Assembly: GCF_958979055.1 (NCBI RefSeq)
Contig: NC_084894.1
Location: 27,909,616 to 27,973,615 of the forward strand
Direction: 5' to 3'
Source of the DNA: Alnus glutinosa
Taxonomy: Eukaryota; Streptophyta; Magnoliopsida; Fagales; Betulaceae
Length of the DNA stretch: 64,000 nt
Numbering within the stretch: the first letter of the stretch is position 1; every line of letters starts with the position of its first letter. This document shows, one piece after another, positions 49,367-60,720 of the stretch. A model generated the notes under the pieces. That model had not been told where the DNA came from. It saw nothing but the letters and a program-made list of their open reading frames with translations, and made no database searches. The translations under genes and the position numbers were made by a program.

Positions 49367-52300
49367 ATGGCAGAAGAGGCTCCGTCGATAAGCATTGATG
49401 CAATCTCATATTTTAATGGAAGCGGCATGATCACCGTAACCGAATGCATTGATTTGCCTCCCCTGGTCCATTCACAAGGCATTTGGACCTACATTCATTC
49501 TGGGACTGTGCAGTCTACGCTCCCACTACTTCAGCTGCAGATGGTTGTCATTTTCACCCTCACCCAAGCCTCCCATTACATTCTTAAGCGTTATGGAGTC
49601 CCCAAGTTTACCACACAACTTCTCGTACGTGCTCTCTTCAACTTCCTAGCCTCTCTCTGTTTTTGTTTTTATTTATTTTTTTTTGTTTTTTGTTTTTTCA
49701 TTTCAAAACCGGGGTTACTTACCACTAGAGCCAACCCCTTAGGGTTACTTTGATATTTGTCTGTTTTTCTTATTGTCACATATTTACATATTTGATTAGA
49801 TTGTTGAGTTGGAGATTCTATTTATTGTAACTGAACAATTGTCTTGATTTTATGTGAACCAGGTCGGCATAATCCTTGGTCCATCTCTTCTCGGACGCCT
49901 CAGAATATTCAGCATTGTTCTGTTCTCGATTAATAGTCAAGAAATAATTGGTATGCTATCTGTCCTTAGTTACGCACTCTTTTCTTTTGTGACTGGGGTG
50001 AAAATGGATATAGGAATGATAAAAAGAACCGGAAGAAAAGCTTGGATTACCGGTGTTGCATGCATGTTGTTGCCTTTGCTAATTAACTTGTTAGTCCAAA
50101 CGAAATTTAGAAGAGAGTGGGTGAAAGACGAAGAAGTATATATGATTCCATTTTTAACAGTAGCACATTGTGTAACTCCATTTGTGGTCCTTGCTTGCCT
50201 CCTTGAGGACCTCAAGATTCTGAATTCTGAACTGGGTCGATTAGGCCTATCTGCAGCATTGGTAAGTGATATCTTAAGCATCTCGATTACAATCGGTGGC
50301 ACCTTGTTTAAAATTAGCCAGGAGCAAGGTAGTATGCTCGCTGCTATAGATTTTGGAGCAGTCATCACCTATGTTATCGTCATTGTATTTGCAATTCGAC
50401 CAGCAATGTTTTGGGTAATAAGGCAGACACCGGAAGGCAGGCCTGTCAAAGACACATACATTCATACCATCATGCTAATGGTCCTTGGCTCTGGGTATCT
50501 TTCTCATTTGTTTGGTCAGACTTTACTCTTTGGACCTCTCATTTTGGGTTTGGCAGTACCAGATGGACCACCTTTAGGATCAACTATTGTCAAAAAGTTC
50601 AGTTGCCTCATTTCAGATGTGTTTCTGCCACTTTTCGTGACTACTTGTGGGATGAGGACAAATCTGAGTTTAATCGTATTCGATAATAGATTCATGGCAC
50701 TCAACGGAATCCTCATTGTTTCGACTTCTGTGGCCAAACTAGTGGCTTGTTTGGTTCCTTTCTTATACTCCAAAATGCCCTTAAATGATGCTCTGGCACT
50801 TGCTCTTTTATTGAGTTGCAAAGGTGTAATCCAACTTTTTTACTATTCATATCTCGAAGATACCAAGGTGACTATATATTTCTTTTCTCCCCCTCTTTTT
50901 TATTCGTTCATAGAAAATGAAATTACCTTTTCTTTTCTTTTCTTTTTTTCTTTTTTTTTTTTCTTTTCTTTTTTTGGGGTTCCATTGTGGGTGTCTCAAT
51001 TATACGTTATATAAGTAGATGAATGTCTTCTTCTTCTTCTTCTTCTTTCTTTCTTTCTTTTTTCTTCTTCTTCTTCTTTTTCTTATTTTATTTTATTTAT
51101 TTTTAAATGAGGCGAACATATATCAAACGTACAATTCACTATGGGGACAAAAAGAAAATTTCATGTTGGATTTTTCTTTCTTATCCCGTTACTTACTTTT
51201 CAACATACAATACTTACCTTAAAAGAGAAACAACATGTAGATGCAAAGAAAATGAACAAAGCATTATAATAAGTTATTTTTTTGCCAATTTGATGAGTTG
51301 ATATTTCATAGCAAAGAGTATTTGAAGCATAAGTCCTAGAATTAAGAATGAAAGGAATTGATCTTTTGGAAACATCATACTATATAGAACAAGCTAGGTC
51401 ACCTGATGATTTTATCTAACATTTTTTATTCAAGTGCAGATCATAACAGATCAGGTGTTCGCTTTGTCATGTGTTAGCATCCTAGTGACTGCAATTTTCG
51501 TGCCAATCTTGGTGAAGTTCCTGTATAATCCTTCAAGAAAATATGCAGGTTACCAAAAAAGGGACATTATGCATTGCAGAGACATTGCAGAGCTCCGAAT
51601 CTTAGTATGCATTCATAGGCCAAATAACATTGCTGCTGTAACCAAACTACTTGAAGTCTCGTGTCCATCTACTGAAAAGCCCCTTGCTGTTTATGTGTTT
51701 CACCTTATCGAGCTAATTGGTCGAGCCTCTCCTATTTTTATTTCCCACCAAATGCAGAAAAAGACAATTTCCAATCGTTCCTGTTCGGAAGATGTCATTC
51801 TCGCATTCAATCACTTTGAACAAGACAATCAGGGTGTTGTGTCAGTAAACGCATTCACATCAATCTCTCCACTCAAGTACATGCACGATGACATATGTAT
51901 CCTTGGATTGGACAAACTCACATCCCTTATAGTACTGCCATTCCATCGAAAATGGTCTATTGATGGTTCTGTTGAATTAGATGACAATACCATAAGGAAC
52001 TTAAATTGCAGTGTGCTTGAACTAGCCCCCTGCTCTGTTGGCATTCTAATTGATCGTGGTCATTTTAGCCGCTCAATGATTTCATCGGAGTCAACATGTT
52101 CTATTGCCATGATCTTCTTAGGAGGTAATGATGATCGAGAGGCATTGACTTTTGCCAAGCGCATGGGCAATCACTCAAAAATTATCCTGACTGTGGTTAA
52201 CTTCATTGCCGCTGAAAATGAAGGTGATAACCACTGGGACAAATTGCTTGACAATGAGATACTGAAGGATTTTAAACTTAACAATGTGGGTGATGAATAT

Positions 52301-52546
52301 GTGATATACCTAGAGGAGATGGTGAAAGATGGGCCTCATATGGCATTGATAGTTCGGTGTATGATGAACGAATATGACCTTATAATTGTTGGTAGAAGAC
52401 ATAACGTAAACTCTCCGCAGACATCTGGGCTTGCAGAATGGAGTGAATTTCCAGAGCTGGGAACTTTGGGAGACTTGCTTGCCTCATCAGATCTTAACAA
52501 CGGAACTTCTATTTTTGTGGTTCAACAACAAAAGATGAAGACGTAG
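49367..52546 (+). CDS. Cation/H+ antiporter, CHX family (CPA2)
   Basis: Membrane exchanger of the plant CHX family, moving monovalent cations (often K+) against protons in endomembranes or plasma membrane. Exons 49367-49624, 49863-50867 and 51440-52546 with GT-AG borders and phase-0 joins; 789 aa, within the usual 780-830. Residues ~50-440 form about 12 hydrophobic segments (Na+/H+ exchanger domain): VGIILGPSLLGRL opens exon 2, SAALVSDILSISI keeps the conserved Asp of the transport core, and VFLPLFVTTCGMRTNLS and LLLSCKGVIQL are family landmarks. Residues ~450-789 are the hydrophilic cytosolic domain (AELRILVCIHRPNN, AIMFLGG-type phrase with MIFLGGNDDREALTFAKRM, DLIIVGRRHN). The hydrophilic start (MAEEAPSISIDAISYFNG...) before the first membrane segment is normal. 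Which CHX subgroup cannot be fixed by eye; CHX3/4-like N-terminal features are possible. Intron 2 has a CTT-rich tract at 51025-51085. Confidence 0.93.
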
Positions 52547-53526
52547 TCCTCAACTGGGAAAGCTGGAGCTCTTACTCTTCTAACCTATTAACGAATATGA
52601 AACTATATACATTCACCTTCTCATGGTGGATGTATACAATTATACATGAAGGAAATATGTGGTTTATTGTTAGGTCTTTTTTGTAGTAATATGAGAGATT
52701 TGAGATCATATAATAGGAAAAATTTAGGGAATCAAACTACTTTTTCTTTCCCTATACAAATACATTTCACAATAGCTTCTCTTTATCTTTCTCTATATAT
52801 TAAAATAATATTTTTTTATCTTTTATTTTATTATTATTATTAATGTGGAATGAATAGAATGAAATAGATGAATTGTATTAAATTACAATAAGCTCATTTT
52901 AGGCACTTGGCCTCCAAGAAACGTACGAATACAATCTAGATATTTTCTTCTACGAATTGGTCGTACCGGAAAATCTCTATGTGTAAATTTTCGTTAGGGG
53001 ATCGAGCAAGCCCTCCCAATTGCTAATACGTACTATGCAATTTTATCCATTTCTTGTTGAGCCTGGTCAGCCTGGGCATAAACTGGAAATGGGAGGTGGT
53101 GGTACTAATGAATACCAAATATTGTATATTTAGACATTTTAATTTATATTTGTTAAACATTTAGCTTTGTTATTTTCTAATATTTTTTATTAATTTTTGT
53201 GTTTTAGTGTTTTGCAGATCATTGAAAAAAAATTAATTACAATTTTTATATGAAATTACAAAGAAGCGAAAAAGAATCTTTTTAAAAGCCATGCACTTGG
53301 CAGTTTTTCTCATACGAATATGGCAAGTATGGAGTTATGTAACTTATGTTAAAGCCGAATTTTCATTAACATTGTGCGGCGCCATGCAATGGGTGCATTA
53401 CTTTAAAATCTAGCAGTTCTTTACAAGTTTTCCATAATAAGTAGCAGGGACGAAGCCAGAAAATGTTTTGGGTAGGGGCCAAGCCGCCAAGGCATGAATT
53501 ACAAATATACTTATTAAAAAAAATTA
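52547..53526. other. 3' flank of CHX and spacer
   Basis: The beginning should hold the CHX 3' UTR. The rest is AT-rich. 53440-53505 (gcagggacgaagccagaaaatgttttgggtaggggcc) resembles the end of a common plant repeat. No gene. Confidence 0.5.
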
Positions 53527-53730
53527 GGAAAAAATACAATTTAGCCCCCCCCAACTACCAGTGATTCTCCGGATGGCACCCTAAACTACCAAAGCTTAGA
53601 TTCCGGCCCCCCAAACTACCATACGCTTGCTTTTTGACCCCATCCGTCAGTTTGGGCCGTCTATATGGATGGAAAATACACATGTGCTGCGCACATGACG
53701 TTTAAGGACAAAAAAGTCAAAAATGCCCTT
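53527..53730 (+). repeat. Left terminal inverted repeat of the Pack-MULE
   Basis: Matches the reverse complement of 56401-56604 with few differences, from the terminal GGAAAAAATACAATTTAGCC through gattctccggatggcac and cacatgtgctgcgcacatg to tcaaaaatgccct. Confidence 0.9.
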
Positions 53731-54129
53731 AATTTTAACATTAAAATTACTAAATTGCCCTTCTTGAGAAAAAATCCACCACCAAAGCTCTGAACCAGAC
53801 CTCCCATATGACCCAACGTTGTCACGCTCGGACGCTCCAGCCAAGATCTCTCCGGAGTTCGGCTTTTTGGACTCAACGTCGTCGCTACTAGGACATCTTC
53901 ATGGACCATCTCTCTCGCTCTCTTGTCCTGGAAGCCCTCTCCGTCGACCCCAACATGGCAATCGGCAACCAAGAGGTGCGCCCTGATGGAGTCCAATCCC
54001 GCGCGACGTGCATGGACCCGCCAGATATCCCAAGTGAAGTTGTTCCCTATGATTGTGTTCTGGCATTTCACCATACCCAGGTCGGAGATCACTGACTCGG
54101 CGATTGAGATTTTCTCCTTTTTTGATATC

Positions 54130-54806
54130 GTTTGCAGCTCGTGAAGATCCACTCCCCTTTGCTCTTTTCCGGGATCTCTTAATGCCACATCATCACTCAA
54201 GTTTTCCTTTTAAGAAACCTGCTGCTTGTGTTGCGTAGATCTCTGCCGGTTTTGGTCTCTGTACCATTCAAAATTCAGACCATCCTCAAGATTACCTTCT
54301 TCACCAACAACCACATCTTTTTCAGGTTCAGTGCTGCTCTCAGAGTCACAACTCTCACTGGATTCCACTACCTGCTTCCTCCCTCTTACTACTCACCCTT
54401 TTAAGAGCCAACCTTAGAAGTGCGACCTTTCTTTTCTGTAGTACCGGTACCTTACTGAACAAAATGGTGGACAAAGGTCCAGAAAGTTGGCATGACATCA
54501 GACTGCCCCGATTGAGCCGGCTGTTGCTGAGGATTTAAGCTCGTAACTTTGTTCCTTTAGTCATTTTGAAACACAACATTTTTTTTCCAGATGAGCTTTT
54601 GTGGGGGCTGAGATTGTGCTGCCGATCTACTCAAAGAAGCTCTGTGTTTCATGTCAAGCAAGGACTGTCTGTCTCGATCAAGAAACACTCTTTGAGCTTC
54701 CCCAATCAGCTTAAAAGCAGCTTTTGCACCGGAATACTTGTTTTTATCAGGATGAAGTTAGAGAGCAAGCTTCATGTACTGCTTCTTAATCGTTGCCCAT
54801 CTCTCA
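54130..54806 (-). pseudogene. DnaJ / DUF3444 protein gene fragment (captured)
   Basis: On the minus strand 54806-54640 reads ERWATIKKQYMKLAL, a stop, then LHPDKNKYSGAKAAFKLIGEAQRVFLDRDRQ: the second half of a J-domain with its HPD motif. Further on (54560-54450) is QSDVMPTFWTF..., matching the zinc-ribbon start (PTFWTxCPFC) of plant J-proteins with DUF3444, with the cysteines lost through frame change. Then an acidic/basic linker (VVESSESCDSESSTEPEKDVV and STQHKQQVS...NLSDDVALRDP) typical of the same family. The N-terminal start and most of the DUF3444 domain are missing, and there are stops and frame changes, so it makes no working chaperone partner. Confidence 0.8.
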
Positions 54807-54893
54807 GGTGAATTAAACCACACACGCATATATATAGTCATTATTTTCATTGCCATGCATGGCGTCCGAGAGAGAGAGAGATAGAGTACGTAC

Positions 54894-55298
54894 CTGGAGA
54901 GATGTAAATTTGGTGATAAGGGCTATCATGAAGGACCGAACACACGAAACTGTCAGCTTGTTTCTTGAAGGTTTCGAAGCTCTTCTCTCCTTCAAAAAAC
55001 AGCTGCATGCATGCAAAGGTTGACGTACGTACGAGGAGCAAATATGTTAATATATTAGGTTATGATCGATTTAGGCGGCAAAATAAAAGGAGAATCTTTG
55101 TAATTAAGTGCTTATTTTGAGAAAGAGAAGAAGATTTGAAGAGACCTCAGAGAGAAGGATTTGGGCTCCAGCATATTTGAGGTCCCAGCTAAACTCAGCT
55201 ACAACAGCACTGATGGATTCCTCTTGGTATGTACTTCAAATACGCGGGGCTCCTCGTTGCACTGTATAGCCAAGTCGCCACCCACAACATCTCATCCT
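54894..55298 (-). pseudogene. GH9 endo-beta-1,4-glucanase gene fragment (captured)
   Basis: Minus-strand exon-like pieces: 55298-55146 reads DEMLWVATWLYSATRSPAYLKYI, then in a shifted frame EESISAVVAEFSWDLKYAGAQILLSE, ending at a donor GT (55145-55144). After a ~140-base intron, 55002-54894 reads LFFEGEKSFETFKKQADSFVCSV followed by LHDSPYHQIYISPG and a donor. DELLW..AWLY.AT, SWD.KYAGAQ and SFVC..L.....Q....PGG are ordered landmarks of plant glycosyl hydrolase family 9 (cellulases). Catalytic residues and most of the protein are absent. The retained intron shows capture from genomic DNA, not from mRNA. Confidence 0.75.
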
Positions 55299-55398
55299 AC
55301 ATTGTTTTTAAATGGACCACCTGAAACATATACCGACCTTTTGCTTTAGTTCATTAGTTGAAACTTGAAAGTAAGTAGATTTTTGCTGTGCATGTACG

Positions 55399-55528
55399 TG
55401 TTTGAAAAACAGGTACATAGAGAACAAGAACATCCTTTACACAGTTATGCAGAAACTTTATTGGCACGTACATAATATACATGTTTGAAAAACAGGTACA
55501 TAGAGAACAAGAACATCCTTTTCACAGT
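55399..55528. repeat. Short direct repeat inside the Pack-MULE
   Basis: tgtttgaaaaacaggtacat and the following ~28 bases (gaacaagaacatcctt...cacagtt) occur at about 55399 and again 82 bases later at about 55481. Confidence 0.8.
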
Positions 55529-56400
55529 TGGCACGTATGTACTGTGCCTACTGAATACAAACACGTATAGCACGTACTCCACGTGGGCAATTGTTTGCTT
55601 GATCAGAGAATAGGAAAGGTGGATGTGAGTGTGTATATATATGTATGGCTTACGTTGGGTTCATGGGGGCAATGTAGAAAGGCAAAGGTCATGGGTATTA
55701 ATATTAGTAATAGGTCATTTTTTTCAGCTTTTGGGGAAAATGCACAGTTGATTGTTGTTGAGAGGGACGTGTTATAATGAGCCACTTTGAAGAAGATGCA
55801 ATGGTTTTGAAAGCGAATTGCATGTGGGTGTAGTAAATGTAGGGGGACATGATTTCTTCTAGCTTTAGAGAGGAGCTTTTGTTATGACAGATTTCCATAA
55901 CAAGCATGCCATCAAGAGAGAAACAGGAACCTAGAAAGTGTACGCATGCACTTCAGCGATGGGAACTGTGGAAAACCGGTGGGGAAGAAGCTCCCTGACC
56001 TGAGCGAGAAATACACAATGGGTTCAGACTTGGTTGGAGACCTACTTTATCGAACAATAACACCTTAGGAAATTACTGAAAAGCGAAACTCATGGAGCTT
56101 CAAGTTGGTACCTTCTACGGTAGCTAAGAAAAACGGAGCTTCCACGTGTATTAGAGAAGCTCGTCAAGGCTCAGAACTTGATGCAAATGGCTATGCACAG
56201 TTGGAGAAGGATTTCTACTAGCTTTTGTCCATCAATAGGGAGTATTTGGATCCCGAATCGGTTTCCACTCTGTTGTCCAGATCATCGGCAGCCAGGTCTA
56301 GTGTTTTTGACTTGTCGGAAGGATGAGTTTCAAGTTGCCGGAGAGTTCGGCCAACTTTGAGGTGGAGCAAGTCTCATGGATCTGTTTAGAGGTTGAAAAT

Positions 56401-56604
56401 GGAGGGCATTTTTGACTTTTTTGTCCTTAAACGTCATGTGCGCAGCACATGTGTATTTTCCATCCATATAGACGGCCCAAACTGACGGATGGGGTCAAAA
56501 AGCAAGCGTCTGGTAGTTTGGGGGGTCGGAATCCAAGCTTTGGTAGTTTAGGGTGCCATCCGGAGAATCACTGGTAGTTGGGGGGGCTAAATTGTATTTT
56601 TCCC
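56401..56604 (-). repeat. Right terminal inverted repeat of the Pack-MULE
   Basis: Inverted partner of 53527-53730, ending in ctaaattgtatttttccc directly before the 9-base target duplication. Confidence 0.9.
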
Positions 56605-57830
56605 AAAAAATTAATTAGTTAAATGAAAGACGATTTCATGTTGTTGAAAATATACTATTCATTGAGACTGAAACCCAAGTACTCCAATAATGGAGTGCAT
56701 GACTCAGCCCATAATTTCTTCGTCTTTGTCTTCATCTTCTTGTATTCTTTTTTCTTCTTCCTCTCTATCTACATTCCTCTTTCCTTCTCGCTCCCTCATT
56801 TCCACGCAGTTCATATGATGTTTGCGTTTTATTGTCCATAAGTTGGTTGAACTATGGCAATAAGAGTGAAAATTTTGTTAAAATTGTAATTGAAAAAATT
56901 TACTCTTTGTTGGTCATTGAAATGGGATTGCAAATGGAAATGTGAACGGAAAAGCTTTTGCAACTCTTGGGAGCATCCTGAAATGCACAAAAAAAATCTT
57001 GTTGTCTTGTGAAATTTGATTCTGCCGCATGGTTCACTTACAGTTTATTTTCAGTTTCTTTTCATTTCATCCATTTATATGTTTTATCTTTATCTTTATC
57101 TTTATCTTTGAAATAATTAAAAAAGAGAGTTCTAAATATTAAATCAAAAGATGATTAGTGGGTGTCCAAAAAGTCATATTTGACACTCTTAGATTGCAAG
57201 CAAGCGAGTTACGAGTCAAGTGACACCTTTCCGTAAATTACCCCCAAACCCAGTGGCATTTCTGTCCCCACTGTCACTTATAATCCTAAACGTGCGCACA
57301 TTCCCTTCCCTCTACCCCCAAACAGAACCCAACAACCCCATCTCTCCAAAAATGGAATCCGCAAATACCTGCTGTTTTCTAGTGATATGTCAATCTTGAT
57401 TTCATTGTCTGAGACCACCACGACTCGATCAGCGAGTGCTTGCTCGCTAGTGGGGACGCGGGATTGGAACTGGAATTGAAGGAGTTCGTGATGGACTCGG
57501 AGTTAGCTTACCAGAAAAAGAAATCGTTTGTTCTTACTGTTTCCATTTGCATTCTATATGGTAACATTTTTTAGCCATTTTGTTTGTTTATTTCTCTATA
57601 TTGTGCTAGTGGAAGCAATCAAAACCCATGCTGAAGTAATGAAGCATTCCTTATAAATTCTTTTTCAAGGATTTTGGGGCAGAGGGGGGGGGGGGGGGGG
57701 CTTTCCTCCGTCTCTGATAAGGAGAAAAACAGCACCAAAAAGATCGACCTCCCTTCTTCTTCTTTTTCTTTTTTTTTTCTTCTTCTTCTTTTTTTGTACT
57801 CTTTTTCTTTTATAAGTCATTCATGTTTTT
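56605..57830. other. Spacer with a possible exon relic
   Basis: AT-rich flank, then a C-rich patch at 57235-57340. 57390-57545 can be read as DHHDSISECLLASGDAGLELELKEFVMDSELAYQKKK on the plus strand, exon-like in composition, but no domain was recognised and no splice frame proven. A G run of 17 lies at 57684-57700. No gene called. Confidence 0.4.
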
Positions 57831-58470
57831 TATATTTTTTCAAGTTAGCATGTTGTTTTTAGTTATGAGAGGCTAAAGCTTTAACTAAGGTTGAAATGAA
57901 ACCTCGCCATTGATTACACGCACATTCTTGTTATTTTATTTTATACAATTCCGATGTTTATCAAAATATTGTTCAAGTTCAGTTCAATTAATTTATTTAT
58001 GTCTTTTGATTGAATGATTATTTATTAAAAGTTGGATATTCAATGTGTTTCAACCGATGGATACATCGAATCATTCGATTAAAAAGATGATATTCATTGT
58101 GATTTGTTATTGAGTTTGATTCATTGAATGATTTAATATGTATTTTTACGGAACCTTGTACAATGAATAAGGATTATTTGTTTATCGGTTGTATGAGTAA
58201 AATACAAGAATGTAGTGTTTGATTTGGCGATATGGATTCTGAAAACCTTAGTGCTTTTTATTAATTGTTCTAATTCGGTTTTATTCAGTTTATTATTTTG
58301 TATGATAAAGCCTCAAAAATTCGAAACTAAGTTAAATTAAGATTAGTTTAATTAAATAGAAATTGATTTTTACAACATAATTCCCTTTGTATTCGACCTT
58401 GCACTTACACATACCCTATATTGCATACGATTCGTGCGCTTGCGAGTATTTTAAAACTCATAACAGGTAC
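57831..58470 (+). repeat. Gypsy-type LTR remnant, second copy
   Basis: Diverged relative of 46141-47012 in the same orientation. Shared landmarks: gtgtttcaaccgatggatac, gaaacctcgccattga, cactta...ccctatattgcatacgattcgtgcgcttgcgagt. Its end lies next to the nucleoporin-like relic. Confidence 0.5.
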
Positions 58471-58477
58471 TATTGTT

Positions 58478-58860
58478 AATGGGGTTGAGTAAAAGCTCCA
58501 GTTGGAGCATCAAAGGACGGCGTCGTTTTGAACATGAGGGGAGCAGACTTTGGAGCGAAGGATGACGTTGTTCTGAACAAGGGTGAACTGGTACTTGACG
58601 CCGATAGAGACGCTCCGAACAAGGACGAATTGGAACCGACTGCGGTCGAGGCTGAAGTACTAGTAAATGAGGCGATACCGAACAAGGCAAAACTAGAAGT
58701 AGCTAAATCGAATAGGGACGAAGCTGAGGGATTTTCCCGAACGGGGACGGAGCGGAAGTTGCAGAGGACAAAGACCCTACTATTCCGAACAAGGAAGGAG
58801 TGGAGCTAGAAGCGAAAATGAAGGGGAACGAGAAGGAAGGAGCTGAAGAACAAAAGGGAA
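58478..58860 (-). pseudogene. FG-repeat nucleoporin-like (NUP62/NUP98 type) relic
   Basis: On the minus strand 58860-58740 reads SAPSFSFPFIFASSSTPSLFGIV then GSLSSATSAPSPFGK, and after a frameshift near 58730 the next frame reads LFGIASFTSTSASTAVGSNSSLFGASLSASSTSSPLFRTTSSFAPKSAP (in part) down to 58478. Ser/Thr-rich spacers between SLFG, PFG and LFG units are typical of FG nucleoporins, which line the nuclear pore. Only the low-complexity repeat region is present, with one frameshift and no coiled-coil domain, so family assignment rests on composition. Confidence 0.45.
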
Positions 58861-60384
58861 TAGAGAGACAGGCAAACAGGGAGAGCGAGTGGGGCAAGAA
58901 ACTTGATCGGAAATACGGTGGCTTTGGGTGGTGGCCTTTGGTAGATTTCAGTGATGGCTTTTGGTGAATTTCGGTGGCTGGGTTTGGCTGAGCAGGTGGT
59001 GGGGTTTTTTGGGCAGATCTGGTAGGTCTTTGCAAAGAAGAAAACTCAAAAATTACTTTTTTGTCCATTGATTTTGTTTTTTTGGTATAAAATTTGGTGT
59101 TTTCATGTCCAATGTTTAGTGTTTGTTTAGATGATGTGCCAATATTTCATTGAAAGTTGCAAAAATTGAATTTTACAACCCATTTTTATCAAATGGGCTA
59201 TATATATATATTATTTGATTCACAAAAGGAAAGTCTTTCAAAAAATAAAGAAAGGGGAAAAAAAAAAAAATCAGTTATGAAAAACCAGTCTTCTACGTAT
59301 ACCAAAAAGGCAGAAACTATATCCTCCAAAATCTTCAAATTACTAGATATTCAAGCAATATATATATACACTGGCAGCCCTCATTAATAAAAGTAGTTGA
59401 AGTTTTTGTTGCTTGCTTCAATTCTCGTCCAATTTCTAGCTTGCGTCTGCATGCATGCCACCACCTAAATCCATACATAATTGTTTGCATTTTATCTCCT
59501 AGCTAATTTGCTGGTACTACTGAAATTGGAATTGGACATAATTTATTTTTTTTTTAAACTGGGTCAGAAGAACTTATTCCAATTTGTTCATAAAAGTGTC
59601 ATGTGTCATTAAGCATATGAAAAAGATATAATTTTTTTTAATTAGCATATAAGAAACACACAATTTTTTAATAAAATTATTAAAAAAATGTGTGCTTCTC
59701 ACATGCTTAATATATAAACACATAGTAGTTTCAAAGACTGAATTAGAAAAAATTAATCTAAACAAATTTGGGGGAAATTTTTGTGACTGAAATAATAGTC
59801 CTACACTATGAGATATTCAATTATTCATGATAGATCGAGTAATACTATATACCACATTTTTATCCCACAACTATTCTATAATAATAACTTGGCAATTCCA
59901 ATTGACCTAAGATTTTTTTTTTTTGTTTTTTTAAAAAATAAAGATTGATCTAAGAGTTCATTGGAACTGTCACACAAGCATTGTGAAATAATTATAAGAT
60001 AAAAAAATAATTTTTAACCTTAATCTATGATATGTATGTCCAATTATCCATTGTTTGCTGACGAGTTTGGATCAAAATTCAATAGTGAACTTTCCCAAAT
60101 CCAATGATGATTTGAAGTGTCGCATCAATTTAAGAGGATAAAAAAAAATGATAAAAATATAGTCCCTAGCATTACTATTTTAAATTTTTTTTTTAAAAAA
60201 ATTAAAATAAAAAATAAAAAACAGGAATTACTTATGGATGTATATTTGATTTTTTTTTTTTTTAATATTTTTTAGAACATGTTTGGCAATTAATATGAAA
60301 GCCGGTTTTAAAAACCAAAAACTATGAACCAGTATCATATTTGTGCTTAGTAATTAACGATTGTGTGCATGAGATCTAGTCTGA

Positions 60385-60720
60385 TACCCATCGTGTGATC
60401 TCCATATTCACGTGGCGTTTGACACGTGGTTGTTGGATTTGCATGATGACCAATGTGCGGTGACCAACACGTGGGCGCCAAACCCACGTGCCGACCATCG
60501 CATGTCCAATTGAATCCACGTGGACACCAAACCTGTGTGATGACCACCACATGCATGCCTGGCCACTCGGATTCACACGGTGGCCAACATGTACATGGCC
60601 ATATTAGAACAGCATGATGACCAATGTGTGGCCACCAGATCTTAGTGGCGGCCGACGCATAGCCGCTAAGACCGCGTGGCTACCACTGTGTGTCCACCTG
60701 CATAGCATACATCCATTTGA
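60385..60720. repeat. Degenerate minisatellite with five CACGTG palindromes
   Basis: Irregular units of roughly 35-45 bases built from gtggccacc, gatgaccaa.gtg and atccacgtgg phrases. CACGTG occurs at 60409-60414, 60423-60428, 60468-60473, 60485-60490 and 60517-60522. CACGTG is the G-box core bound by bZIP and bHLH factors. Any role is inference; it lies about 2.2 kb from the SDR start. Confidence 0.65.

Larger units (their letters stand above)
53527..56604. mobile_element. Chimeric Pack-MULE (Mutator-like element carrying host gene fragments)
   Basis: A 3078-base element. The outermost ~204 bases at each end (53527-53730 and 56401-56604) are near-perfect inverted repeats starting G(G)GAAAAATACAATTTAGCCCC, a typical MULE terminus. 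A perfect 9-base target duplication aaaaaatta flanks it (53518-53526 and 56605-56613), the Mutator signature. No transposase is present. The interior carries, on the minus strand, pieces of a DnaJ/DUF3444 gene (54130-54806) and next to it pieces of a GH9 endoglucanase gene with introns (54894-55298). Other interior parts (53735-54100, 55560-56390) were not recognised. Confidence 0.9.

Noticed and set aside
46141-58470. One large LTR retrotransposon with the CHX gene between its LTRs
   Set aside because: The two LTR-like ends are strongly diverged, no gag-pol lies between them, and no shared target duplication was seen.
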